Assembly: GCA_014549065.1 (NCBI GenBank) | Contig: JACDOX010000034.1 | Location: 1,723,928-1,787,927 of the forward strand | Direction of reading: 5' to 3' | Length of the DNA: 64,000 nt | DNA from: Cardinalis cardinalis | Lineage: Eukaryota; Chordata; Aves; Passeriformes; Cardinalidae | In this document: piece after piece, positions 1-19,970 of the stretch | Numbering within the stretch: position 1 is the first letter of the stretch | Layout: every line of letters starts with the position of its first letter | The notes under the pieces: model-generated | Seen by the model: the letters and a program-made list of their open reading frames with translations, nothing else | Database searches by the model: none | Told to the model about the DNA's origin: nothing | Program-made: the position numbers and the translations under genes

Positions 1-378
1 GGAAGTGGCTTTCTTTTATACTGACCAAGGTAGGTAGTTATGAAAGACTTCCATGAGAGTTGAGTTTCCAGCTAGGTTATTGGTTTACCCACATAATTTC
101 TGGTAAGGCTGTCAACTGCCTTCATCCACAGTTGCCTGCCTCTAGAATAAATTTAGTATTTGCTTAACTCATAGGGCAGAAAGACAAAGTGCAGTGATTG
201 GACTCTACATGGATATTAGAGTGTAGAGCTCTTAAAAATATCTGAGTCAAACTGTTTTTAGAGAGAGATTTAATTCATAACACAATTTTACCCTAGCTGT
301 TTTTTCTGCAGTTCCCTTTTTCTTCCAATGTACTTATGATTTGTTGTCTAAACTATACCAATTTTTCTTCTTCATCAG
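1..378 (+). other. RDX: RDX intron (3' part)
   Basis: Intron sequence ends in a polypyrimidine tract (TTTTTCTTCTTCATCAG) at the first exon in the window. The preceding exon lies upstream of the window. Nothing else is recognised here. Confidence 0.85.
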
Positions 379-9257
<8,879 letters not shown>

Positions 9258-9998
9258 GAGCTGGTATTTTGCATATATGTTCCTCGTAAAGCTGAACCAC
9301 CAACAGAGAAAAAAAGCAGGCCTTTGCAGATTTGATGGATTGCACCCCACTTTGCCAAAGCACTTAATACCAGGTTGACTACAGTGACTAGAAGACAAAT
9401 TTAGGGGAAGCTATTCGACAGTAAGGCAGTCTGTAAACCCTAGGTTTTGGGTGGGGGGAGGGTGTGGAGGTTAAGAGCAGGTTTTTCACCATTGTGTTTT
9501 CAGTTTCATTGTTTGTTTGGGTTTTTTCCCCCCTTTGGAAACAGATGTGAAGTATTTAATGACTGACAAGTGTATATATTGCTTAAACATTAAAAAATAG
9601 AAAGAAGAATGGAACTGTACCTAAACTGGATAGGTACTATTTCAGTTGAAGTTTGAAATTGGTTTTCAATGTAGCTACTCCTTTAAGAGTTTAATACTGC
9701 TCACTTTCAGTTTTGGTTGTTTTTTTTCTTGTTTTGTTTTGGGAGTTTTTGTGTTTGGGTTTTTTTTTTTCCCAAGTGAAATTCCTTGGTGTTTCATGTC
9801 CTGTCATCATTGATGGTTTTCTTTGCCTACCTGTTCACAAAGGTCTGGATGGCAGGTGGTAGTTCCAGGAAATGTTTTTAAATGGAACACTACCTGTGGG
9901 CAGCACATGGCTGCTGATAGGCTTGAGTAAGTATTGCTTTTCCTAGCTGATTCTTTTAGTTGTGCAAAATGTTCCAATGCAGCAAAGAGGGAAAAAAA

Positions 9999-10004
9999 AA
10001 TAAA
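9999..10004 (+). terminator. candidate proximal RDX polyadenylation signal
   Basis: AATAAA sits at the end of an A-run and is followed within 30 bases by a U/GU-rich stretch (GCTTGTAATTATTTTATTTG). It would give a 3' UTR of about 0.75 kb. The adjacent genomic A-run also makes it prone to internal oligo-dT priming artefacts. Confidence 0.4.
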
Positions 10005-11491
10005 CAAAGCTTAATGTGCTATTTGCTTGTAATTATTTTATTTGCAGTAGGGAGACCTGGACCTTTCTGGCAAGGGAGCATATGAAAACATCAGTCCCAG
10101 GGAGGGGACAGTATCCTACCTCACTACTATGTACATGATGACTGGTCCTTCAAACACCATGAAAATAACTGTTTAAATTGACTGTCACTACACAGTAACA
10201 TCAAAGATTGCTAGGAGACCTTACTCCTATAATTTTATTTTACTTTATTATGAATTTTTAATGTTGAGTACTGTCTAACTGCCTTCTGTCTGTTGAGTTT
10301 AAATTGTAAAAGCGTCTGGTGTATTTTAAAGCTGTAACCTGTCACTGGTATACTATATTCTGGGAGNGGTGTAGAATGTGTGTGTCAGTCAGTTTGGGTT
10401 TCAAATACAAAATGAAATTTCCCAGAATTGGAGTAAAAGTGTTTGTAGCTTCAGTTTTCAGTGAAGCTAGTATTGTAATTGTCATATCTGATGTCAGATT
10501 ATTAAGTCCTTTCCCTCTTGAAAAGGAAACCTGCTCTTTTAAGAAATTTGCTTAGAAATTGAACTTTAATAACTTTACAGTTAATGTGGACTTCAGTTAC
10601 TCCCTATGTTAGAATACCCTAGTAAATATTGACAGTGGAAAAACCTAGGTTTCTCTGAGGATGGTTCAGCTTTTTTTGTTTGATATTATGCACTCATGAA
10701 TTTACACTCATCTATTAAAATTTGCCATTTTATTAAACTTTTTTTTCATGCACAATAGGTCTAAATTTCTCATGAACAATCCGACTAAGTTTGTTTTTTA
10801 TTTTGCGGAGTATAAGTTTGGCTATGTGGGGTGACATCATGAAAATTAAATAAAGATACATTAATATATTTTTGGTTTGTGGGGCTAAACATATCTGCTT
10901 GACCTTGAAGACTGATGTGCAGATGCTGTGCACATGCTTTAAAATGCTGCTTGGTGGAAGTTGGTGTTTCAACTTGCAGTGCATTGTAAGAACAGTTTTT
11001 GTTTCACAGGCTTCATACACCGAAGCTTAGGCAAATTTCTCAAGTATTTGAACAGTTTGGCATGGCAGGTGAAATACTGTGCTTCCAGTGAGTTTTCCTT
11101 TTTCCCTGAAAAGTGTGCACTACCACTGATCCATCAGTTTCAGTGTTTGGAAAAAACACCAGTAAAGATTGTTGTTCATAAATCTACAACATGTAGAGTA
11201 GGACTGAACGGATTTGATCCATTTATAAAGCTGTGTGATTTTTTTTTTTTTTTTTAATTNAAACAACCAGGAACAACCATTTGTAATACAGGTTTTCACA
11301 ATGAACAAAGTGGTAATAGCTGCTGTCACCAGCAGTTGGGAACACTTACTGGTGCAGAAATACTAAGAATACATCTAATGATTACTCAGTGAAGTAATTT
11401 TCCACATGCTTTTTCCTTTAGCATCATGTTTTGTGTTGTACAATTAAGCTACAATTACATCTACTATTTTGGATAACATTCATTGGTTAAC

Positions 11492-11497
11492 AATAAA
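11492..11497 (+). terminator. candidate distal RDX polyadenylation signal
   Basis: AATAAA is followed about 30-45 bases later by GT/T-rich sequence. No RDX-like or other coding signal follows, so this is the best candidate for the full-length RDX 3' end. Confidence 0.5.
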
Positions 11498-11515
11498 GAG
11501 ATACAGTTAATTTCT

Positions 11516-14500
11516 CTGAGGTCCACTGTTGTTATTTAATGCCCTTTTTTCTGACTGTTTTACGAGCACAGTCCAATAACCTCTCTTTCCAGAGCAGTAT
11601 AGAAATTTTGATCTTTTTGTTTCACACTCTGGTCAGAATGAAATTTTAAAAAATCAAATAGTACCCCTAGAGAATGGTATTTTGCTTAAGAAATTACCAC
11701 ATACAGTTAGGGGGAAGCACTGGTGTTCGTCGATTCAAAACAGGATGTGAATCATCACAGCAAATTTGCTCTCTTGAGAACAGAGGGTAATTTGGCCATA
11801 GGGGAGCTCTGTGGGTAATGTAAGAACTTTCAATCACTGCCTACATATTGCTTAGCCCCAGGTTAAGTGAAATTTAGTTTAATGGGTCAATATCTTAATT
11901 ACTATTAAACCTTGATCTCTTTGTTCATTGTTGGTTTTTTTTTTCTTTTGATACTGTACTTTATAGTATACAGTGCTGTCAAACACATACATGGCCATGT
12001 GCGTTAAACAATGGCAAGTTAATGGGCTTTATCAACTGTATTAGAGAAATGAAAAAGGAACAGTCCCATGTAAATAGGTGTACAAATAACCTGCTAAAAT
12101 GTTCTCACATGAATTCGACCTCCTCTCAGGTGCCATTCCATTCTCTCGAATTTGTTTGGCCTTGCACTCAGTACAAGCACATGACCCTATCTATTGCTCC
12201 ATAGGGCAGAATTGCCATGATGAATTAAAACTTGGTACTTGTAAACATGCATATTTCTAGTTTCACACTTCCCTCTTGTTGGAGCCTCTGCTGCTGAAGC
12301 CTTAGCTCTGAGGTTTCTCACTTGTTAGCGAGGTTAGAGAGCTTCTGCATAGGTATGTAGCTTCTCAGTAGTGTGGTTGAAAAGGGAGGTAAGTGCTTTG
12401 AAAGATTATTTTTTCAAAAATATGCTCTTGAGTTGGAGAGAGGAAGATGCAAAATAGAGCCACTATTTACAGACTATTACAATCAAACAGAATGCCTCAT
12501 TGTGCAAGAAGATGTTCTGTCTTCTTGAAGTAGTCCATTCTACAAATCCAAACCTACATTTTCTGTCACTTATACCAGTTTGGAAAGCATTATAGTGCTT
12601 TTGCATTTTTCTTAAAACATGTTCTTTAGGGTTTTTCAAATTACCTACTTTGAGCACCTCTGAAGAAAAAGGAGGTTTCTTCTAAATGATGTATTTCAAA
12701 CTTCTGTGTAAAAAGTACCACAAATATTTTCTCTAAATTTTTAAAGAAAATATAGAAATTAAAATAATTAATTAAAACCTTTTGCTTTTGAAGAGGAACT
12801 TTTATGCAAGCATTTTCCATGTCTGTTTACTTATGGATAATCTAAAAAGTTGTTCTGCCCAAGATGTCAGGGGTTTTAACAACAATGATATATCCAATTG
12901 GGCTGAGGTATTTGATCCTGGTGTTTGTAAATATACTTAGAGTAAAACTGGCAACATGAAATTGAAAGCTTCCTTACAAAAGAGTAAAGTTCACTTATTA
13001 ATAGAAGTTATCTCATACACATAATTCAATTTATCTTGACTGGGAGATAAGCTTTTCCTGGAAAACGTAATACGTGTCAATATATCAGCATACAAACTGT
13101 GGTTATTTCTTTGACCCCCTTGGGGCACGTTCTGCTGTTTGTGCTTGTAGGTGGAGGGTACGTGCTTCCCAGTGGGAATGCTCTGCTGCCTGGCTGGCTG
13201 AGGAGATGCTTCTGGCTGGTGGCCATGGGCTGTATCCCACTGCTCTGTTCCCAAGCAGCACAGTGCGGTGCCTTTCCTCCTCACAAATTGGTCTGCAGGC
13301 AGNGGAGTTCTGCCTGGCTGCTCCTTTTCCCAATTTGGGAACCCAGTCAGCAGCAAGGGGCAACTTAAAGCTGAAGGGCTGGTGTCATGGTAGAGGGCTC
13401 AGAGAGGGGAGAATACCCTGAGTGCACTAGATGCCCTTACTGGCTCATTTATTTACTTGTGTGGAGGACTCCTTTTCAGTATAGTCCTGTGGCAGGTGTG
13501 TGACCAATAATCTGCTTAGCAAATTTAGCCTACTTTCTGGAGCAAGTTGTACTTTTCATTTCACTGAGCTGAGTCTTGATCCACAGGCATAGGCCCATTG
13601 CCTGATTTTGTTTTGATTCATGGAGTTTGTCACTTGTGTTCGCTTCACTGTCTGAGTTGATGAACTGCCACTTTGGAGTGCTATTAAAGAAGCTTTGCTT
13701 TGCTTTTTTTTTTTCTCCTTCCTTCCACCCAAGAGATTGCTGCCACATCAAGTGTATGTGTTTTGTCCAGTGTGAATGAAGTGGACTCACCAAGCCCAAG
13801 ATTTTCTCACCAAGCTATCAAATTTCTTCAGAAGGGACCACACCACTTGCAGCAGTGCCTCAGGAAGGGACAGATTATGCCCACATGGCTCACAGTTTAG
13901 AGAATGACAAAGTTAGAAGGAGGAAACAGCATTTTGAATTTCTGGTATTCCCTGAGGTGTTTATATTGGCTTTTGTAAATAATATGTCAGGAGTGTTTCT
14001 GTTCACAGCAGTAGGCTTTAGGCAGCAGAAGAAACGAGGGGAGATGGAAATGCACATCAAAGGAGGCGGCCTGCTTGGTGCAAATGTTCCTAATGCACGT
14101 GTGCATAAGAGTTAATGTTTCCTGTGCTCTGGATAAGTGGATCAGGTGAAAAGAGATCAAGCTCAGAGGTAGGACAATTGCACTGCTTTTTGTGCTTGTT
14201 TGTTTTTCTTTTGTGTTTTTTTTTTTGTTTTGTTTTGTTTCTTGGTTTGCTTTTAAGGTACCTTATTTACAGGGGAGGAGTTGCCATTATTTGAAGACTT
14301 AGAAAGCCTGCTGCACAGCACTAAAAGGTCTTGGAGTTCTTAAGGCCACGTGCTCCCAGCCTGGCCTCTGGGTTATAACTATAACTTCCTCTGCAGTGTG
14401 GTAATTTTGCCCCAGCACATTTCTGCAGGGCCAGGAGCCGTGCACATGCAGGGTTCTGCTGCCCCACTGCTTGTTGCAGCAACACGAAACCCATGTGTGC

Positions 14501-15919
14501 CCCTGTGAAACAGTAATCGCTCCACAGCCCTGCGGCTGCCTACACTCAGCTCAGTGGGATCTTGTATCCGCAGCTCCCTACAGCCTCAGCTTTCACACCT
14601 CTTATTCACACTCCATTTCTTCTTTAAACTTGATACAGTATTTAACTTCTTCATCTGTGGCTTCAGTAACATTCTGCTAAACTGAGCTAACGGTGAATGG
14701 TTGGTTACTGTGTCAAATGCTTTCTTAAAATACATCAATGAGCCACACTTTTATTCAAATAGCACTTCTGATTAATTGATAATCTCTGTGAATATGGTAA
14801 TTGCAGTTGTGTTGCCAGAAAGAGATTCATTTGCATTGAGACCAAGGCACAAAACTTTTCTGCTGAGTGCATTTCAGTCTTCAGCAAAGTTGAGAAATAA
14901 CATCCAGAATACATAGATGAGTCGATCCTGATCCCAACTGCCTTTGTTGCTGGGAACAAATTCATTTTCATCCAAGTGAACAGATTCAGTTTGAGATTCA
15001 GGTAACCTTGTTCAAACATCAGAAAAAACTCTAAAAAATTTAAGTAATCTTCACACCATTAATCAGCACTCCACTGTTTTGTTTCATGTCCTTGATAGTG
15101 TTTCTTCAGTTTAATTCACCTTTTGAATTCTTTGGATCTCTTCTCTTGTGAACAGTGTTTTGGGCATCTATCTCACTGCTCAGTGCCAGCTGTACTTTTC
15201 CATACCATTTGGAAACGCAGCTCTTTCTTCTTTTGCATTTGGGATCTTAGTGTTGTTTTCAGCAAAGCCAGTGAACTCATCATCTTCAAATTTAGAACTA
15301 TTACTGCTGCTTCTCAAAATAGTCTTTGGCTTAATTTTGCATGCATGTTCTCCTACCAGACATGCATGGCATATGCCACCTTATAGCGTAAATAATTGTA
15401 TTAACTAGTTAATAACTGCTGGTAGCTTTCTGGAGAAAATGTGAAAAAACAAATATGTTAATATAGAATTGGAATCATGGTGTTTATACCCAAGAGGTTC
15501 AGCTTTGAGCCTAGCTCTGCTCACATGCACAAGGGAGTATGTGGGAGAGAGAGAAATTCTGGGCTTTCATTGTGTAGCTCATCTGGCTGGCTGGACTAGT
15601 CAGAAGGCACTGGAGCAGGATGGTTATTCCTGCTCAAACAGCAGAGCTGTCAGGCACAACTGCATGGTGCTGCAGCTTTGCTTTTCTGCACAACAGGCAT
15701 CCTGGATGTAAAAATAATTAAAAAAAAAAAAAAACCCAAAAGCAGCCATGAAATAGTTGGCTTTTCCTGTGGAGTCCTAAATAAGGCTTATTTATGGTTA
15801 TATTCCTGTCTGGCTTGAACCTTCTCTGCAGGTCACTCTTGTAAAAGCTGAACTCCTCTATAGCATAAGCACAGATACCTGAGAGCAGGAGTCAGGGATC
15901 CCATGGTTCTTCAGCCTGC
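11516..15919. other. intergenic, no gene recognised
   Basis: This is non-coding sequence downstream of RDX. It includes T-rich low-complexity sequence (about 14197-14250) and a moderately GC-rich patch (13130-13400). Open frames are short and show no splice-linked continuation or family motif. Nothing else can be supported. Confidence 0.7.
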
Positions 15920-15924
15920 CCTGT
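15920..15924. repeat. left 5-bp target-site duplication of the solo LTR
   Basis: CCTGT lies directly before the LTR start TGTCCT and matches 16427-16431 exactly. Confidence 0.7.
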
Positions 15925-16426
15925 TGTCCTGATTTAGGACAAATTTGGGAAAAACCTCCAAGGGGTTCCTCTAGAAAGCAAATTCAAGTGGCCCCTCCCC
16001 TAGCTGGTTTGGGGAAATATTTCCCTGGAGAAAAGTGGAAAAACCTGTTCATTTAACAGGCAAAGCACTCACCAGCACAAAAAAANCCCCAAAAAACCCA
16101 TAAAAAACCCACGAACAAAATGAACAGTATTAAACAATAAAACCTCTTGCCACTCCAAAGAGATGACAAACTCAGAAAGTCCCCTTTGTGGGCTGTAGCT
16201 CACTAGCTAAAACTAACTAAAAAGCAAAAGGAGAGCTCTGTCCTGCTGTCTGTCCATCTGTCTGCAGATAACCCAGTCTGGGAGCAGGAATGTGGAGTGA
16301 GTGCAGCTTCTGAAAACAAACTGCACTCTTCTTCTCTCCCCCCACTTCACTCTGACAAGAGCCTTAAAGGTGCACAACTTATTTCTGGGCTAAACAGACA
16401 AGTGAGGATAAAGTCACCCCAGGACA
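15925..16426. mobile_element. solo LTR of an avian endogenous retrovirus, with target-site duplication
   Basis: This 502-bp block begins TGTCCT and ends AGGACA, the short inverted ends expected of an LTR. It is flanked by the identical 5-bp direct repeat CCTGT at 15920-15924 and 16427-16431. No retroviral coding region adjoins it, so it is a solo LTR left by recombination between two LTRs. AATAAA occurs at 16137-16142 on the + strand. However, the reverse-strand reading (ends in AAATCAGGACA) resembles passerine LTR ends that I recall, so the orientation is left open. A 5-bp duplication would suit an ERVL-like or gamma-like element; the family is not assigned. One ambiguous base lies at 16086. 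Confidence 0.75.
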
Positions 16427-16431
16427 CCTGT
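16427..16431. repeat. right 5-bp target-site duplication of the solo LTR
   Basis: CCTGT lies directly after the LTR end AGGACA and matches 15920-15924 exactly. Confidence 0.7.
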
Positions 16432-19400
16432 CTGTAAAAAACAGTGACAGGTGTGGGGGGAAATTACCTGTCTCTGTTCCTTGTAATAGAGGGCCATGAA
16501 AAGAAATTCTGGAATTCTGCTTCTTTCTAGCAGTGGCTTCTGTATGCTTTGGGATGGTCCTTTCATGTGTGCTTCTCCCAGTCTTCTTTGAACTGGTTCT
16601 TGCATCTCGCTTCTCTTTGCTGCTTTACTGCTTGGTTTTGGTTTTGGTTTGGGCTTGTCTTTGTTATGTTGTTTTCTTTTTCTTCTTGCTAACATGTCAT
16701 GTCTTTTATTTCATCTGAAGAACAGATTTCAGTTTACATCACTGACAGTTTCAATGCAATTAAATAACTTTGTTTCAATATGAGAATGCAAATTAAGATA
16801 GAGAAGGAAGATGTTGCATAATTATTAGTTCAAAAACAGTGTGAGGGTAAGTTTAAGCCTGCAGTCCTAGCAAAAAAATAGGGTGCACTTAGCTAACTAA
16901 TTAGACCTAAGGTGAAAAATGGAGGCAGACAGCTAGGTATGACAAGGTAGACATCTCAAATTAAATTCATGATAGAAAAGTACTTTGGTAAAACTCATGT
17001 GGCTTTTTATTTATTTGCACTTGCTGGATTATTTTGAGGGCACTGGAGAAGAAAATATTGAATCATTCTTCAGTCATATTTCTCTTAATTACTTCTGTTG
17101 TGTCTTATTCCACCAATTTAAGAGTAAAAATACTTTTTTTTCCTATCCAGCGATTTTGTAAAATTATCTTTTGCCTATGACACTGAAATTATCTTTGCAG
17201 TCTGGAGCTTAATGGAAGAAACTATTTTCTGAGGGAGAGGTATCATGATTTGTTTTGTGTTTAACTGAGCTTGATAATTTATATATATGTATATATATGC
17301 ACATATATATTAAAAATATATAGATAGCATGGTTAAACTGGAGATTTCTAATACAGCATGTGGCATCAGGCCTTGTAATGGCTGTATTAAAGTGAAATGT
17401 ACAAGTTGCTACTTATAGGAACTTTGGTCTTGAATAGTTTTAAAAATGAGACTTTTTAAAGTTGTCTTTAAAATACAATTTAAAAAATATCACAACAGAC
17501 AGAGTGAATATAGTTCAGTTTTGTTCTTCATCTCAGAAGCAAATCTACTTTTCTGCATATTTGATTTTAGCCACCTGTGAAGGCCAGCTGTTCCTGGGGA
17601 TCTCTTAGTATACCAGGAAATATACATTTCACTGGTTTCAGTGGTGCCTTCCCAGCCTGTGGTTTCACTCACTGACAGAAACCTGTTCCTTCTTCCCACC
17701 CATGTCCAGGAATTGCTGTCAGACTTTTAAAGCACCAGTCTTAATCACATGCCTTATTTGCTTACGGTCAAGCCCTGTAAGTTCATGCTGACTTTCTGTG
17801 CCAGAAAATGATCTGTGAGGGAAACAGGCTGTGGTATAGAATTCTGATGTTCCTACGTGTTACATGCTGTACCTGCACTCATAAATGAAAAAAAAAAGTC
17901 CTATTGAAGGCTTCTTTGTTTTGAATAGATGCTTATTCTCCATGCTTACTACTATCAAAGAAATTTGGTTATTTACTGTTTTTCCTGATTAATTTTGAAG
18001 AGTATTATATATTGCTACTTACAGCTGAAGTGTTTCTTGCTCTAAAACAATCAGAATGAGATGTTCACAACAAAGGAAGGTTCACATAGGAAGGTTGAAT
18101 ATAAAGTACTGGTTATTCTTTGCCTAGTCATAATATATTTAAGGGAATCATTCTCTGAAAGGAAAACAATTTTCAAGCCACTTCAGCAATGTTTTTCTCT
18201 ACATGGAAAATACAAATTTTTGAAATGTGTCTCCACTCAAGTAAGTTTTGATTCATTGTGAAGATTTCCAGCAGAAAACTTTAAACTTTAGGAGAGAAAT
18301 AAATTTGAGAGAGATTCTTTATGCTGTCCTTACCTTTTTCTCCAAAAGGCTCATGCAAAGGAGCAAACAGAATAAACTAAATGCCAGATCTTACGCAACA
18401 AACAGCACGTGTGCTGTGCTAAAAGGAAAATGTGTCTGAAATCATACTGGCTGTGATTGAATGTTCTACAAATATGTCCTATATTTGGTGTATTTGAGCA
18501 CAAGGCATTTTATTTCAGCCATCTTTGGGAGCAGTTTTAACACAATCTGTGTTGCACTCACATGTGGTTTGTGTTACATGCAAGAACGGATTGGGCCTTT
18601 AAAACTGCCCCCAGGTGGATTTTCAGTTAGGTTCTTTGTAATGCTAAAATTTGATACCAAAACTGAACTGCTATGTGCAAAAATTTGGCATAGAAGAGTA
18701 CATAGTGAGTTTGACCTGTGCTTCAAGCTGAAAGCCTGTGAAGATGGGTTCTGGGTGTCCCTGGGTGCCTTGGCCACAAGAATTATGTGTTTCTGAAATC
18801 ACTGTGTTTCTGATGCTCCCTCATTCTGCTGACACCTTAGGAAAAAAGCTCAGTCAGAAGTTAAATATGGAATAGCTGCAGGAAGTGAAGTATGGCTCAT
18901 ATGATGTTGTGCATATTTCTGTCTATTGTTTAGTATCCTTTTGCTAAATCTGTTTGATCTCTCTGTGTCTTTCTGTGCAGGTTACAAAAGTACGATCTCT
19001 TGCAACCCTTAGGATAGGAGCAAGGTAAAGATCTGCAGAAGACCTGGGGTCTGCCAAGGCCTGCTATTGCACTTCTGTAAATCTGGACAGTGTACAGTGC
19101 TTTAACTTAGGTGCCTGGTCTGTGAAGAATTTTTGGAAGGACCAGGAAATGCTGTTACAACATTTCATTAGTGTTTGATTCTCTCATGATCTCTAAATCT
19201 TTCCTTTGTTGTCTTTTCCCAGGAGAAAATTAGCTATTTGAAATATTTAAGCTGTTGTTCTTTCCAGGAAAACAGGAAATAATACTAATGTGTTAATCTT
19301 TAACTTGTAATGGGATGTGCTAGAGTAATGTGACCCTCCAGAGTGCTTGGGGCATCCTGTAGGCTTTGTCCACAAGTGATGTAGTGTGGGAAGCCTGACT

Positions 19401-19970
19401 TATATCCAGCCTGGGTAAAGTGAAATGACAGTAGATACTTTCCAAGTTTTATTGGTTTTCTACACAATTTCTAATAGCCTTGATGATANCTGAACAGTCT
19501 CAGATAATTTTCTAATGTAAAAATTCCAGTTTAATATGTCTGTATATACATTCCCAGTGTAAGCACCCCGTTGCTCCTTGCCTTTTTGTATGCTGTCAGG
19601 ATGTGCATACTGTGTATACGTAATTGCTGGACTGTGCACCCTGCACAAAAGCCTGAATAAATGGGTTTTAACATTCATCCAGAGAATCACTATTCATTTG
19701 CTGATCAGTGGTGCTAGTGGATTTTCTTTCACTTCTCAGAGAAGATTTAATTAATTTTGTAGTACCAATCCAAAGTGGAGTTTCCAGGTAAATATCTGGT
19801 GCTATGACCAGGTAAGCCAATGAGAGGCTTTATTTACAAAGAATGGATTACTCTTGAAGGAAAAGACAGCTGGTAGTTAAGGAAGCTGCTAACTGAGTAG
19901 ATGGACACCCAAATTATTCTCAAATCCAGCTAGCAGTCCCAGGAATACAACAAACCTTGGTATATTCCTC
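16432..19970. other. intergenic, no gene recognised
   Basis: AT-rich non-coding sequence with a TA-rich microsatellite at about 17281-17311. An exon-like 44-bp segment (18981-19024, AG/GT borders) has no supporting coding context. Nothing else is recognised. Confidence 0.65.
17281..17311. repeat. interrupted (TA)n microsatellite
   Basis: Alternating AT sequence is interrupted by GT and GC steps. It is simple-sequence DNA in the intergenic interval. Confidence 0.85.

Larger units (their letters stand above)
9258..11515 (+). other. RDX: RDX 3' UTR (inferred extent)
   Basis: This is AT-rich non-coding sequence after the RDX stop codon. The end is inferred from AATAAA at 11492-11497, followed by a GTTGTTATTT-type U/GU-rich stretch. 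That length, about 2.2 kb, is plausible for the family. Earlier candidate signals are at 9999-10004 and 10849-10854, so shorter isoforms are possible. T/G-rich low-complexity sequence occupies about 9710-9773. Confidence 0.6.

Noticed and set aside
18981..19024. 44-bp exon-like segment with AG/GT borders
   Set aside because: Isolated, with no coding partner exon or recognised product. Such motif pairs occur often by chance.
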